Shown here: positions 25,066 to 33,504 of the stretch, in pieces
Layout: every line of letters starts with the position of its first letter
Numbering within the stretch: position 1 is the first letter of the stretch
Assembly: GCF_021341785.1 (NCBI RefSeq)
Contig: NZ_JAJTTF010000010.1
Location: forward strand, 1-64,000
Direction of reading: 5' to 3'
DNA length: 64,000 bases
Origin: Microbacterium sp. Au-Mic1
GTDB lineage: Bacteria > Actinomycetota > Actinomycetes > Actinomycetales > Microbacteriaceae
The notes under the pieces: model-generated
What the model was told of the DNA's origin: nothing
Seen by the model: the letters and a program-made list of their open reading frames with translations, nothing else
Databases searched by the model: none
Translations under genes and position numbers: made by a program

Positions 25066-28000
25066 ACGGTGTCCCCGCGCAGTACGAGGTCGTCGGCGAC
25101 GTAGAACAGCGCCACGTCGATCTCGTCCAGCGGCACGCCGAATCGGCGGTGGTAGGCGAGACGGTACAGCGCGAGCTGCAGCATGCGCTCCTCGCGCTCG
25201 GCGGCTGACGCCGGGGGCCTGCCGGTCTTCCAGTCGACGATCTCGATCCGCCCACCGCGATCCTCGCGCCGATAGACGGCATCGAGCTTGCAGATCACGA
25301 TGCGCGCCGGTTCGCCCTCGCCGACGGGCAGGGCGAAGTCGATCTCGGTCTCCACGGCGATCGGGCGGAGGGACGCCCACTCGCTGCGCTCGAAGATCTC
25401 CCGGAGGCGCGCCAGGTCCTCGGCATCGGCGCGGGCGATCTCGTCCCCGGCGTCGCCCTCGGACGCGCCTGCGCCGTCCCCGGCGAGGGAGAGCTGATCA
25501 TCGTCGAGGTCCCACAGTGCATCGTCCAGCGACGTGCCGACGCCCACCGCGCCGGAGCGGTGCTCGACCCAGGCATGGAAGAGCGTGCCGAGGCGGGTCT
25601 GCCGGTACGGGCGCTCCGGCATGGGACGCGCGATCGTGCGGACCGTGCCGCCGTAGTCGGTGACGTAGTCCTTGAAGCGCGAGGCCGGCACGCGCGTGGG
25701 CGCGTCCGCGACCACGCCGCGCTGCCGCGCCGCCCGCTCGGCGAGCAGCCGGGAGAGCTCCTCGCTCGGCGCCGGTGCGTTCGGATCCGCCATGGCCCGG
25801 CGCACCTCCTCGGCGGCACCCGCGACGCGCTCCCTGCGCCCGCCGAGCGGATCCATCGGCCAGGTGCTCGTCCGCGCCGCACCCTCGTACGGGTTGTCCT
25901 CGGACTGGGGGCCGGGCAGCGGGTCGAGTCCGAGCTCCTCGATCGCCTCGAGCAGATACGGGCTGGGCTTGCGCATGTTCTTCTGCCCGGACCAGTGCGA
26001 ACCGGTCATCAGAAGGTCGGTGCGCGCCCGGGTGACCGCGACGTACGCCAGCCGTCGTTCCTCGGCGCGCTGGTAGTCGCGATAGGCATCCTTGAACCGT
26101 CGCAGCGCGCCGCCGTGCGGGTAGGCCTTGGTGACGCCCGCCGCCAGCGAGTCCAGTGCGGCCTTCTCCCGCTTGCGGGGGTCGTCTCCGGCCGCGTCCC
26201 TGGCGGACTGCGGATCCCACGCGAACCGCGGCAGCGCGTCGCTGTCCCCGCGCAGCGCGAACGGCACGACGCCGAAGCCGAACCAGCCCTGCGCATCGGC
26301 GATGCGTCCTGGCAGCTCGTCCTCCACGAGCCGGACCACGGCGACCGCGTCCCACTCCAGCCCCTTCGAGCCGTGGATCGTGAGCAGCTGCACCACGCCC
26401 GGCTCGGGCGGCTCCGTGCGCGGCATGAGCTCGTCCGTCATCTCGGCCTTGTCCAGCCAGGCGAGCAGGCTCGAGATCGTGCCGCGATCGTCGGCGACGA
26501 GGAACGCGCGCACCTCGTCGCCGAAGGCGCGCAGCTGGGTGGCGGCGACCCTCGCCGGACCGCGCGTCTCGTTCACGGCGAGCTCGATGTCCAGGCGCAA
26601 CTCCGACTCGATCCTGCGGATGAGTTCGAGGATCGGCTGACCGGCCGCCCGGCGCAGGCGCTCCAGGGTCTCCCCCGCCGCGCGCAGCCGCGCACGCCCC
26701 GTGGGGCTGATCCGCTCCAGCAGTCGGTAGTCGTCGCGCGCGGTGCGCACGAAATCGACCGCGTCGACGATCGACACCGCCTCGTCGGCGCCGCGCGACG
26801 AGCGCAGGCGCTGCTTCAGCTCGTCCGTCAGCGGGGCGAGCGCGCCGTCCCGCACCGCGAGTTCGCGCGCCAGGTCGTACAGCGCCGCCATGTCCGCGAC
26901 GCCGATCGCGAAACGAGGACCGACGAGCAGCCGGATCAGCGCGGAGCCCGCGGTCGGGTCGTGGATCACCCGCAGCGCCGAGACCACGTCGACCACCTCG
27001 GGCGTCGCCAGCAGCCCGCCGAGGCCGAGGATCCGGTGCGGGATGCCCTGTGCCGCGAGGGCACCCGCGAAGGTCTGCATGTGCCGCTTGGACCGGAACA
27101 GGATCGCTCCCGTGTGCGGGCGATGATCGGGCGAGCCCGCTCCGGCTGCTTCGTCGTGCGCGGCGCGGCGCTCCGCGAACCACGTCGCCACCGCCTCGGC
27201 CTCGTCGTCCGCGGTCTCGCGGTACTGCACCTGCACCCGGCCGACGCCGGATCCGGGACGCGGTTCGAGGGCCGGGACGTCCAGGCCCGGACGCTGGAGC
27301 GGAAGCAGCAGGCGATTGGCGACATCGAGGATCCGCTCGTCGTTGCGCCAGCTCGTCATCAGGCTGTAGGTCTCGGCGCTCCGCTCTTCGGCGAACGTCC
27401 GCCCGAAGGCGTAGAGGTTGTCGGCGCTCGCGCCGCGCCACCCGTAGATGGACTGGTGCGGGTCGCCGACCGCCATCACGGCTCCGTCCCGGAACAGCGC
27501 GGCGAGGAACCGGGTCTGGATCACGGACGTGTCCTGATACTCGTCCAGCAGCACGACGCGGTGCTGCGCGCGCAGCTCGGCACGAACCTCGGGCGACGCC
27601 TGCACGATGTCGAACGCGCCGCCGACCTGGTCGGCGAAGTCGAGCACGCCGCGGCGCCCCTTCTCCGCGATGTACTCGCGCACCAGATCCGCGAGGATCG
27701 GCATCGTGCGGAGGTTTTCCACCGCCTTGGCCACGTCGACGTTGCCGCGGAAGGGCTCGAAGTCGGAGGCACACGAGACGGCGATGCGGACCATCGCGTC
27801 CAGGTCGACCCGATGGTCGAGCACATCGCCCGCGAGACGCTGCACGGCATCGATCACCCCGTTCAGCGATCGGTCCACCTCGTCGAGGCCGTCCAGCTCC
27901 GCGCGCAGCACGACCGCGCGGGCGATGAGCCACGACGCCGACTGGCTGAGCATCGCCGCATCGGGATCGCGGCCGATGTGCGCGGCGTGCTCGCGCACGA

Positions 28001-28577
28001 TGCCGTCCGCGAATGCGTTGTAGGTCGACACGCGGGGCCGGATGATGAGATCCTCCGCAGCGCGGGGAGCCGTCGGATCCCACCCGGTGTCGAACCGCAC
28101 GGCGAGTTCGTCCAGCACCTCGCGCTGCACGGCGGCGCGCTGCGCGGGACCGGTCGCCGCCCCCACCCGGTCGAGCGCGCCGGTGCGGACGATCTCCGCA
28201 AGATGCGGCAGCAGGCCCCTGCGTCCGTACTCGTCGATGCGATCGAGGCGCAGCGCGATCCGCTCGGCGAGCTCGCCGGCGGCCTTGCGGGTGAAGGTGA
28301 GCCCGAGGATCTCGTCTCTTTCGACGTGACCGTTCGCGACGAGCCAGACCACGCGGCCCGACATGGTCTCGGTCTTGCCGCTGCCTGCGCCGGCCACGAC
28401 GAGCGCCGGCGCAGGCGGCGCCTCGATCACGCGCTGCTGCGCCAGGGTGGGCGTGGGCAGCCCGAGGGCCGCGGAGATGTCGGTGGCGGCGATGCCGTGT
28501 CCCGGGCCCCAGCCGCCCTCGACGGCGCCGTCCAGCAGGGGGGTGCCCACGCCGCCCGGCGCGCCCGCGCCGCTCAC
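25011..28577 (-). CDS. adnB: Helicase-nuclease AdnB-like subunit (UvrD-type motor plus RecB-family nuclease)
   Basis: 1188 residues. N-terminal SF1 helicase with Walker A GAGSGKT (63-69), LDEYQDTS (II), VGDPHQSIYGWRGAS (III), MTSWRNDERIL (IV), IHGSKGLEWDAV (V) and ERRLAYVAVTRARTD (VI). The C-terminal ~150 residues form a PD-(D/E)XK nuclease with ICKLDAVYR and Asp1115-x-Lys1117 in VDWKTG, then QLALYRLAY. In mycobacteria the AdnA-AdnB heterodimer resects double-strand breaks in an ATP-driven way, in place of RecBCD. The GTG start overlaps the adnA stop by 4 nt. Both motor and nuclease motifs are intact. The UvrD/PcrA-like motor with end-resection nuclease assignment rests on domain order and gene pairing. 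Confidence 0.92.
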   Translation of the reverse strand: MSGAGAPGGVGTPLLDGAVEGGWGPGHGIAATDISAALGLPTPTLAQQRVIEAPPAPALVVAGAGSGKTETMSGRVVWLVANGHVERDEILGLTFTRKAAGELAERIALRLDRIDEYGRRGLLPHLAEIVRTGALDRVGAATGPAQRAAVQREVLDELAVRFDTGWDPTAPRAAEDLIIRPRVSTYNAFADGIVREHAAHIGRDPDAAMLSQSASWLIARAVVLRAELDGLDEVDRSLNGVIDAVQRLAGDVLDHRVDLDAMVRIAVSCASDFEPFRGNVDVAKAVENLRTMPILADLVREYIAEKGRRGVLDFADQVGGAFDIVQASPEVRAELRAQHRVVLLDEYQDTSVIQTRFLAALFRDGAVMAVGDPHQSIYGWRGASADNLYAFGRTFAEERSAETYSLMTSWRNDERILDVANRLLLPLQRPGLDVPALEPRPGSGVGRVQVQYRETADDEAEAVATWFAERRAAHDEAAGAGSPDHRPHTGAILFRSKRHMQTFAGALAAQGIPHRILGLGGLLATPEVVDVVSALRVIHDPTAGSALIRLLVGPRFAIGVADMAALYDLARELAVRDGALAPLTDELKQRLRSSRGADEAVSIVDAVDFVRTARDDYRLLERISPTGRARLRAAGETLERLRRAAGQPILELIRRIESELRLDIELAVNETRGPARVAATQLRAFGDEVRAFLVADDRGTISSLLAWLDKAEMTDELMPRTEPPEPGVVQLLTIHGSKGLEWDAVAVVRLVEDELPGRIADAQGWFGFGVVPFALRGDSDALPRFAWDPQSARDAAGDDPRKREKAALDSLAAGVTKAYPHGGALRRFKDAYRDYQRAEERRLAYVAVTRARTDLLMTGSHWSGQKNMRKPSPYLLEAIEELGLDPLPGPQSEDNPYEGAARTSTWPMDPLGGRRERVAGAAEEVRRAMADPNAPAPSEELSRLLAERAARQRGVVADAPTRVPASRFKDYVTDYGGTVRTIARPMPERPYRQTRLGTLFHAWVEHRSGAVGVGTSLDDALWDLDDDQLSLAGDGAGASEGDAGDEIARADAEDLARLREIFERSEWASLRPIAVETEIDFALPVGEGEPARIVICKLDAVYRREDRGGRIEIVDWKTGRPPASAAEREERMLQLALYRLAYHRRFGVPLDEIDVALFYVADDLVLRGDTVYSEEALVQRWNAARAAR

Positions 28578-31500
28578 GCGCTCACCGCCGGGATCGTGTG
28601 GATGCGGCACGGGCTGATCCGCACCTGCGTGTCCGCGCAGTGCGCCTCGACCTGCGCCGTGAAGCTGGACGCGGCCATGCCGCGGCCGGCCTCGGCGACG
28701 CGCGCCAGGAACGCGGTGCGCGCCTCGTCGCCCAGCCGATGCTGGTGCGCGACGCGATAGGGGCTCTGCCCGATGGTCTGGGCGACGAGCACGAGGCGCG
28801 CACCGGCGAGCGCCGCGGGGTCGGCGTCCTCGACCTGCCCCTGCTCGACCGCGAGCTGATACGCGGCCAGTTGGGCGTGCTCGGTCACGAGCGCCTCGGT
28901 GCCAGGCTCGTACTTGCCGGTCTTCAGATCCACGACCACCACGCGCTCTCCTCCGGCGCCGTCCGCCATCGTGTTCCAGGTGCGTCCGCGCGCGGCCTCG
29001 TGCTCGCCGGAACCCGCCGGATACGCCTCCACACGATCGATGTAGCCGCTGACGACCGCCTGCTGCGACGGCTTCTCGGGGTCGACGGGATGTGCGGACG
29101 GCTCGGCGGCGAGATCGACGGCGAAGCGGAATCCGCCCTCGGAGGCGACCACGCGGCCGCCCTCGCGCTGCACCTCGGCCAGGTAGTCGTGCAGGCGCTG
29201 CAGGTACAGATCCGCCCTGCGGCGCTCCTTCGCGTCGATCCACGGCGTCTCGAAGTCGAGCTCACCCCAGCGCTCCTCGAGGATGCGTCGCATGGCCTCG
29301 AGGTCGCCATCGGGCACGTGCTCCATCGCCGCGTGCACGATCGTGCCGATCCCCGCCGAGGGCGGAGCCACGGTGTCACCGCCGAGCGCCGCCACCGCCC
29401 AGTTCACCCCGCACTCCTCGAACGCCTCGAGCCGCGAGGGCGAGACCGGCACGGATCCGGTCTCGAGATCCCGCAGTGGCCGGTCGTCGGACGGTCCTCG
29501 CACACCGAACCACTCCTCGGGATCCGCCCCGGGCGCCTCCGCTTCGGCCAGCAGTCGCAGCTGCGCGGCCGCCTCGGACCGCGCGGCCGGGTCCGGCGAG
29601 GTCGTGAGCACTCGGCGGTGCTTGGCGACGAGGCCCCGCAGCGTCAGCGGATGGGCGTGCCGCTCCTGCGCGGGGAGCGGATCCGGCAGGAATCCGAAGA
29701 ACGCACTCGGACTCTGGTCGTCGTCGTCGACCGCGGTCACGAGGAGCCGGTGGCGTGCGCGGGAGAGCGCCCGAACGAAGAGACGCAGCTCGTCGTGCAG
29801 CGCCGCGCGACGTCGGTCGAGCGTGGAGTGCTCGTGCTCCGGCTCGCCGGAGCGGGCGGCGGCGACCGCCTCACCGAGCCGCCAGGTCTCGAGCAGTCCG
29901 CCGCGCAGCCGGACGTTCGGCCACACCCCGTCCTGCAGGCCGGCGATCACGACAGCGTCGAACTCCGTGCCGAGGGCGGTGGCCGGCGTCATCAGGGTGA
30001 CCGTGGCAGGGCGTTCCGGCGCGGAGAGGGAGTCCTCGGGCACTTCGCTGTCGAGGATGTCGTGGATGAACGCCTCCGGTCCCTTCTCCGGCGCGCGTTC
30101 GACCGAGCGCTTGGCCGCGTCGAACAGCGCGACCAGCGCGTCCAGGGCGCGTGCGGTCTCGGCGCCGGAGGGAGAGCCCGCGGCTTCCTGCCAGGCGAGC
30201 GCGAGGCGGCGTCCGTCGGCGGCGCGCGAGGAGTCCCATACGCGCCAGAGCAGCTCGTGGATCGTCTCCCCGCGCAGCCGGGCCTCGCGCACCTCGTGCA
30301 GCACGGTGCCGAACCGATCCGCGGTGCGGGCCTCCGCGGTGTCGATCCGGGCGAACCGCGCGGGCTCCGCGAGCCCGTCACGCAGCAGCAGCCGGGCCGG
30401 GGCGGATCCGCCGGCCTCCAGCTCGAGATGACGCAGTCGCGCGCGCAGCCGGCGCAGCCCCACGCCGTCCAGTCCTCCGAACGGCGTGCGCAGCGCCTCG
30501 GCGAGCAACTGCGGATCGCGCTCCGTCGGCTCGGTGAGCGCGAGCCGCACGATCCCGACGATGTCGCGCACCGTCGTCTCGGTGCCGAGCGGGCGCTGCA
30601 CGCCGGCCGCTCGCGTGGGCACCTCCCGGGCGGCGAGCTCGGCCTCCAGCGCGGCGACCTGGCGGGTGTCGTGGGCGATCACCGCCATGCGCTCCCACCC
30701 GATGCCTCGCAGCAGGTGCCATTCCCGCAGCGTGTGCGCGATGAGGTCGTGCTCCTCGTGCGGCGAGGGAGCGACGAACGCCTGCACGGCGTCCCCGGCG
30801 TCCCCGGCCTCGGTCGCGCTCGGCGCCCGACGGTGCTCGACCCGCCCCGAGGCGCCGATCGTCTGCACCACGGTGCGGGTGAGCGCGGTGAGCGGCGGAT
30901 CCTGCCGATGCGCCGCGTCGAGCACGTGCACGTCGCCGAGCATCGCGGCGAGTCGCGCGAACAACTCGGGACCGGCGCCGCGGAACGCACCCGACGAGAT
31001 GTCCGGATCCCCGAATGCGAGCACCGCGATACCGCGCTCGCGCAGGGCTTCGACCAGTGCCACCCCGCCCGCGGTGAGCTCCTGCGCATCGTCGATGAGC
31101 ACGACGCGCAGCCCGCCGAGCGGGCCCAGCATCTCGGGTGGCGCGGTGCGCAGGATCGCGGCCGCCTCCGCGAGCAGATCGGCGGCATCGCGGTGCGCGG
31201 CGCGCGCACGGTCCAGCACCCTCCGGTAGGACTGCGCGAAGGATCCGACGGCACGCCAGGCCGGGCGCTCCGACCGTCCCAGCTCAGCCGGCGTGACGCC
31301 GAGCTCCGTGCACTCCGCGAGGAAGGCGCGCAGCTCGGAGCGGAACGCCCTCGACGAGCGCACCGTGGCGGCCAGGTTGTCCGGCCAGCGGCTGCGGAGC
31401 CCGTCGACCTCGTCCTCCGCATCGCCGGAGAGCAGATCCGCGATGATGCGATCCTGGTCGGCACCCGTGAGCAGCGCCGGCGGTTCCTGCCCGGCATGCA

Positions 31501-31798
31501 CCATGGTGCCGCGGACGAGCTGGAACGCGAACGAGCCCAGCGACCGGGCGAGCGGGCCCGGCGTCGCGACGCGCACGCGCACGCCGATCCGGTCGCGCAG
31601 GGCCGTGGCCGCCTGCCTGTTCGGAGTCAGGGCGAGCACCTGCTCCGGGGCGAGACCGGCGTCGATGAGAGCGGCGACCCGCTCCACCAGCGCGTGCGTC
31701 TTGCCCGTTCCCGGCGCACCGATCACGGTGCCGACCGCCGTCGCAGGGGCGCCGATCACGGCCGCCTGCGCGGGCGTCGGAGCAGGCTGTGCAGGCAT
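28574..31798 (-). CDS. adnA: Helicase-nuclease AdnA-like subunit
   Basis: 1074 residues. Walker A GAPGTGKT (27-34), VLIDDAQEL (II region), FGDPDISSGAFRGAG (III), a divergent middle region, VTLMTPATALGTEFDAVVIAGLQDGVWP (V, in two parts), and C-terminal nuclease motifs GYIDRVEAYP, Asp957-x-Lys959 in VVDLKTGKY and QLAAYQLAV. Its helicase motifs are more degenerate than those of the partner, as described for AdnA, whose motor is not the lead one. It is the first gene of the two-gene unit; a TAGCGT -10 box lies 6 nt before the ATG, predicting a leaderless adnAB transcript. Acts at DNA ends. Confidence 0.9.
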   Translation of the reverse strand: MPAQPAPTPAQAAVIGAPATAVGTVIGAPGTGKTHALVERVAALIDAGLAPEQVLALTPNRQAATALRDRIGVRVRVATPGPLARSLGSFAFQLVRGTMVHAGQEPPALLTGADQDRIIADLLSGDAEDEVDGLRSRWPDNLAATVRSSRAFRSELRAFLAECTELGVTPAELGRSERPAWRAVGSFAQSYRRVLDRARAAHRDAADLLAEAAAILRTAPPEMLGPLGGLRVVLIDDAQELTAGGVALVEALRERGIAVLAFGDPDISSGAFRGAGPELFARLAAMLGDVHVLDAAHRQDPPLTALTRTVVQTIGASGRVEHRRAPSATEAGDAGDAVQAFVAPSPHEEHDLIAHTLREWHLLRGIGWERMAVIAHDTRQVAALEAELAAREVPTRAAGVQRPLGTETTVRDIVGIVRLALTEPTERDPQLLAEALRTPFGGLDGVGLRRLRARLRHLELEAGGSAPARLLLRDGLAEPARFARIDTAEARTADRFGTVLHEVREARLRGETIHELLWRVWDSSRAADGRRLALAWQEAAGSPSGAETARALDALVALFDAAKRSVERAPEKGPEAFIHDILDSEVPEDSLSAPERPATVTLMTPATALGTEFDAVVIAGLQDGVWPNVRLRGGLLETWRLGEAVAAARSGEPEHEHSTLDRRRAALHDELRLFVRALSRARHRLLVTAVDDDDQSPSAFFGFLPDPLPAQERHAHPLTLRGLVAKHRRVLTTSPDPAARSEAAAQLRLLAEAEAPGADPEEWFGVRGPSDDRPLRDLETGSVPVSPSRLEAFEECGVNWAVAALGGDTVAPPSAGIGTIVHAAMEHVPDGDLEAMRRILEERWGELDFETPWIDAKERRRADLYLQRLHDYLAEVQREGGRVVASEGGFRFAVDLAAEPSAHPVDPEKPSQQAVVSGYIDRVEAYPAGSGEHEAARGRTWNTMADGAGGERVVVVDLKTGKYEPGTEALVTEHAQLAAYQLAVEQGQVEDADPAALAGARLVLVAQTIGQSPYRVAHQHRLGDEARTAFLARVAEAGRGMAASSFTAQVEAHCADTQVRISPCRIHTIPAVSA

Positions 31799-31804
31799 GC
31801 TCCC

Positions 31805-31810
31805 ACGCTA
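31805..31810 (-). promoter_or_regulatory. -10 hexamer TAGCGT for adnAB
   Basis: TAGCGT on the minus strand ends 6 nt before the ATG at 31798. No convincing -35. Confidence 0.5.
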
Positions 31811-31913
31811 TCGGCCGCGGCGGACATCGCGTCCCCGGGCTGCTCCGCGACACCGGGCAATCGCCCTCGGCGAACACCGCCCGGCACGCGGTCCCGCCCG
31901 CTCGCCCCCGCGA

Positions 31914-31919
31914 TAGAGT
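31914..31919 (+). promoter_or_regulatory. -10 hexamer TAGAGT for the DUF3107 gene
   Basis: TAGAGT would give a leader of about 25 nt that carries the AAGGAG ribosome site at 31939-31944. Confidence 0.4.
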
Positions 31920-31950
31920 GACGGGACATCGACCTTTCAAGGAGCATTCC

Positions 31951-32175
31951 GTGGAGATCCGCATCGGCATCATCAACACCGGCCGCGAGCTCAGCTTCGA
32001 GACCTCGGCATCCGCCGACGAGGTGCGCACGCAGATCGCCGGCGCCCTCGATCAGGGTGCGAGCCACGTGACGCTGAGCGACACCAAGGGCAACTCCTAC
32101 ATCGTGCCGACCGCGAACCTCGGCTATGTCGAGCTCGGGACCGAGGAGTCCCGCCGCGTCGGCTTCGTGGCCTGA
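31951..32175 (+). CDS. DUF3107 small protein
   Basis: 74 residues: MEIRIGIINTGRELSFETS, a helix starting SADEVRTQIAGAL, then VTLSDTKGNSYIVPTANLGY and a C-terminal EESRRVGFVA. This is the compact alpha/beta DUF3107 protein found throughout actinobacteria near adnA (Rv3208A/TB9.4 in M. tuberculosis). Role unknown. GTG start with AAGGAG 6 nt upstream. Followed by two membrane proteins at short spacing, so possibly co-transcribed. Confidence 0.9.
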   Translation: MEIRIGIINTGRELSFETSASADEVRTQIAGALDQGASHVTLSDTKGNSYIVPTANLGYVELGTEESRRVGFVA

Positions 32176-32191
32176 CGCGGGCCAGGGCCGC

Positions 32192-32479
32192 ATGTACATC
32201 CTGCTCGCGCTGATCGCCGCCTGCGCACTCGGCGTCGTGGTGCACTTCGCGATCCCCCACCGGGAGCTCCGCGGGGTCGCGCTCGTCCCGGCGATCGCCA
32301 CCGCCGTCGCGGCGGCGGCCTACGCGCTCGGCCAGTGGGCGGGGCTGAAGGAGTCGAACGCGTGGCTGTGGCTGATCGCCCTCGGCGGAGCGGTCGTGAT
32401 CTCGGCCGCCGTCGGCGCGGTCCTCACCCGCGTGCGTCGTCACGGCGACGCCGTGCGCCGCGCCGAGCTCGGCGTCTGA
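32192..32479 (+). CDS. Small membrane protein, function unknown
   Basis: 95 residues with three hydrophobic segments (YILLALIAACALGVVVHFAI, a second near 35-50, a third near 65-85) and a basic C terminus RVRRHGDAVRRAELGV, expected to face the cytoplasm. No recognised domain. It lies 16 nt after the DUF3107 stop and 7 nt before the next gene, consistent with one transcript. The ATG at 32192 begins directly before the first helix. Confidence 0.75.
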   Translation: MYILLALIAACALGVVVHFAIPHRELRGVALVPAIATAVAAAAYALGQWAGLKESNAWLWLIALGGAVVISAAVGAVLTRVRRHGDAVRRAELGV

Positions 32480-32486
32480 GCCTGGC

Positions 32487-33059
32487 GTGACCGCCTCCGG
32501 GCGCGGGGATCGCGCTCGCACGCTGCGCGGGATCCGGCTCTGTCTGGGAATCCTGATCGTCGGCCTCGTCGTGAGCGGCGTCACCGCGTTCCCCCTCCGC
32601 GAGGAGCTGCGTCTCGCCGCAGGGGTTCTGGACGGTTCGGTCCTGTCCGCGCTGCTTCCGGATGCGACGGCGTGGGTGAACCGCGTCGCGGACGCCCTCG
32701 CCGACACCGGGACGCGGTATCCGTTCATCGCCTATGGCACCGACTGGCTCGCCTTCGCCCACCTCGTCATCGCCGTCGTCTTCGTGGGCCCACTGATCGA
32801 CCCTGTGCGCAACATCTGGGTGATCCAGTTCGGCGTGATCGCCTGCGCCGGGATCGTTCCCCTCGCCCTCATCGCCGGATCGGTCCGCGGGATCCCCTTG
32901 GGATGGCAGCTGATCGACATGTCGTTCGGCGTCCTCGGGGTGATCCCTGTCGCTATCGCCTGGCGGCTGACCCGTCGCCTGGAGCGCATGGACGCCGCCC
33001 GTTCGACGGATCCGCCGGACGATGTCGAGAACAGGGATCCGGTTCCGTCTCCTCTGTGA
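32487..33059 (+). CDS. Membrane protein, function unknown (about four transmembrane helices)
   Basis: 190 residues. Helix 1 near residues 17-37 (CLGILIVGLVVSGVTAFPL), a soluble segment with YPFIAYGTDWLAFAHLVIA leading into helix 2, then helices near 115-135 and 145-165, and a charged tail. Resembles a widely distributed but unassigned membrane family. GTG start 7 nt after the previous stop. The next gene has its own good ribosome site. Confidence 0.75.
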   Translation: MTASGRGDRARTLRGIRLCLGILIVGLVVSGVTAFPLREELRLAAGVLDGSVLSALLPDATAWVNRVADALADTGTRYPFIAYGTDWLAFAHLVIAVVFVGPLIDPVRNIWVIQFGVIACAGIVPLALIAGSVRGIPLGWQLIDMSFGVLGVIPVAIAWRLTRRLERMDAARSTDPPDDVENRDPVPSPL

Positions 33060-33096
33060 AGCGGCCAGAATGGGCCGCACCGACAGGGAGGTCGAC

Positions 33097-33504
33097 ATGA
33101 CCAAGTATCTGATGCTCAAGCACTACCGCGGAGGTCGTCCGTCGGCGAACACGACGCCGATGGATCAGCTCGCCCCTGAGGACTGGGCCGCGCACATCCA
33201 GTACATGCAGGACATGGAGCAGCGGCTCATCGCCTCGGGAGAGATGGTGTCCGCAGAGGGACTCTCGATGGATGGCGCGTGGGTGCGCTTCGACGGCGAG
33301 GGTCGCCCTCCGATCGTGGACGGCCCGTTCGCCGAGACGAAGGATCTCATCGCGGGATGGATGCTCGTCGAGGTCGACTCGTACGACCGCGCTCTGGAAC
33401 TCGCCGCGGAGCTCTCGGCGGCGCCCTGGGCCGGCGGCGAGCCGCTCGGCGAGTGGCTGGAACTGCGCGAGGTCATGAGCGCGCCGCCCGCCGAGCTGGG
33501 ATGA
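33097..33504 (+). CDS. YCII-related (DGPF domain) protein
   Basis: 135 residues. Begins MTKYLMLKHYRGG; EDWAAHIQYMQDMEQRLIASGEMV is the family helix; DGPFAETKDLIAGWMLVEVDS contains the diagnostic DGPF motif. Proteins of this family are almost always partnered with ECF42-type sigma factors, as here: the stop overlaps the sigma start (ATGA). The exact activity is unknown; the fold is a ferredoxin-like dimer. ATG with AGGGAG 6 nt upstream. Confidence 0.93.
   Translation: MTKYLMLKHYRGGRPSANTTPMDQLAPEDWAAHIQYMQDMEQRLIASGEMVSAEGLSMDGAWVRFDGEGRPPIVDGPFAETKDLIAGWMLVEVDSYDRALELAAELSAAPWAGGEPLGEWLELREVMSAPPAELG

Noticed and set aside
25560..31921. Plus-strand open frames of over 1000 codons opposite adnA and adnB
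   Set aside because: Shadow frames. The minus strand carries complete helicase and nuclease motifs.
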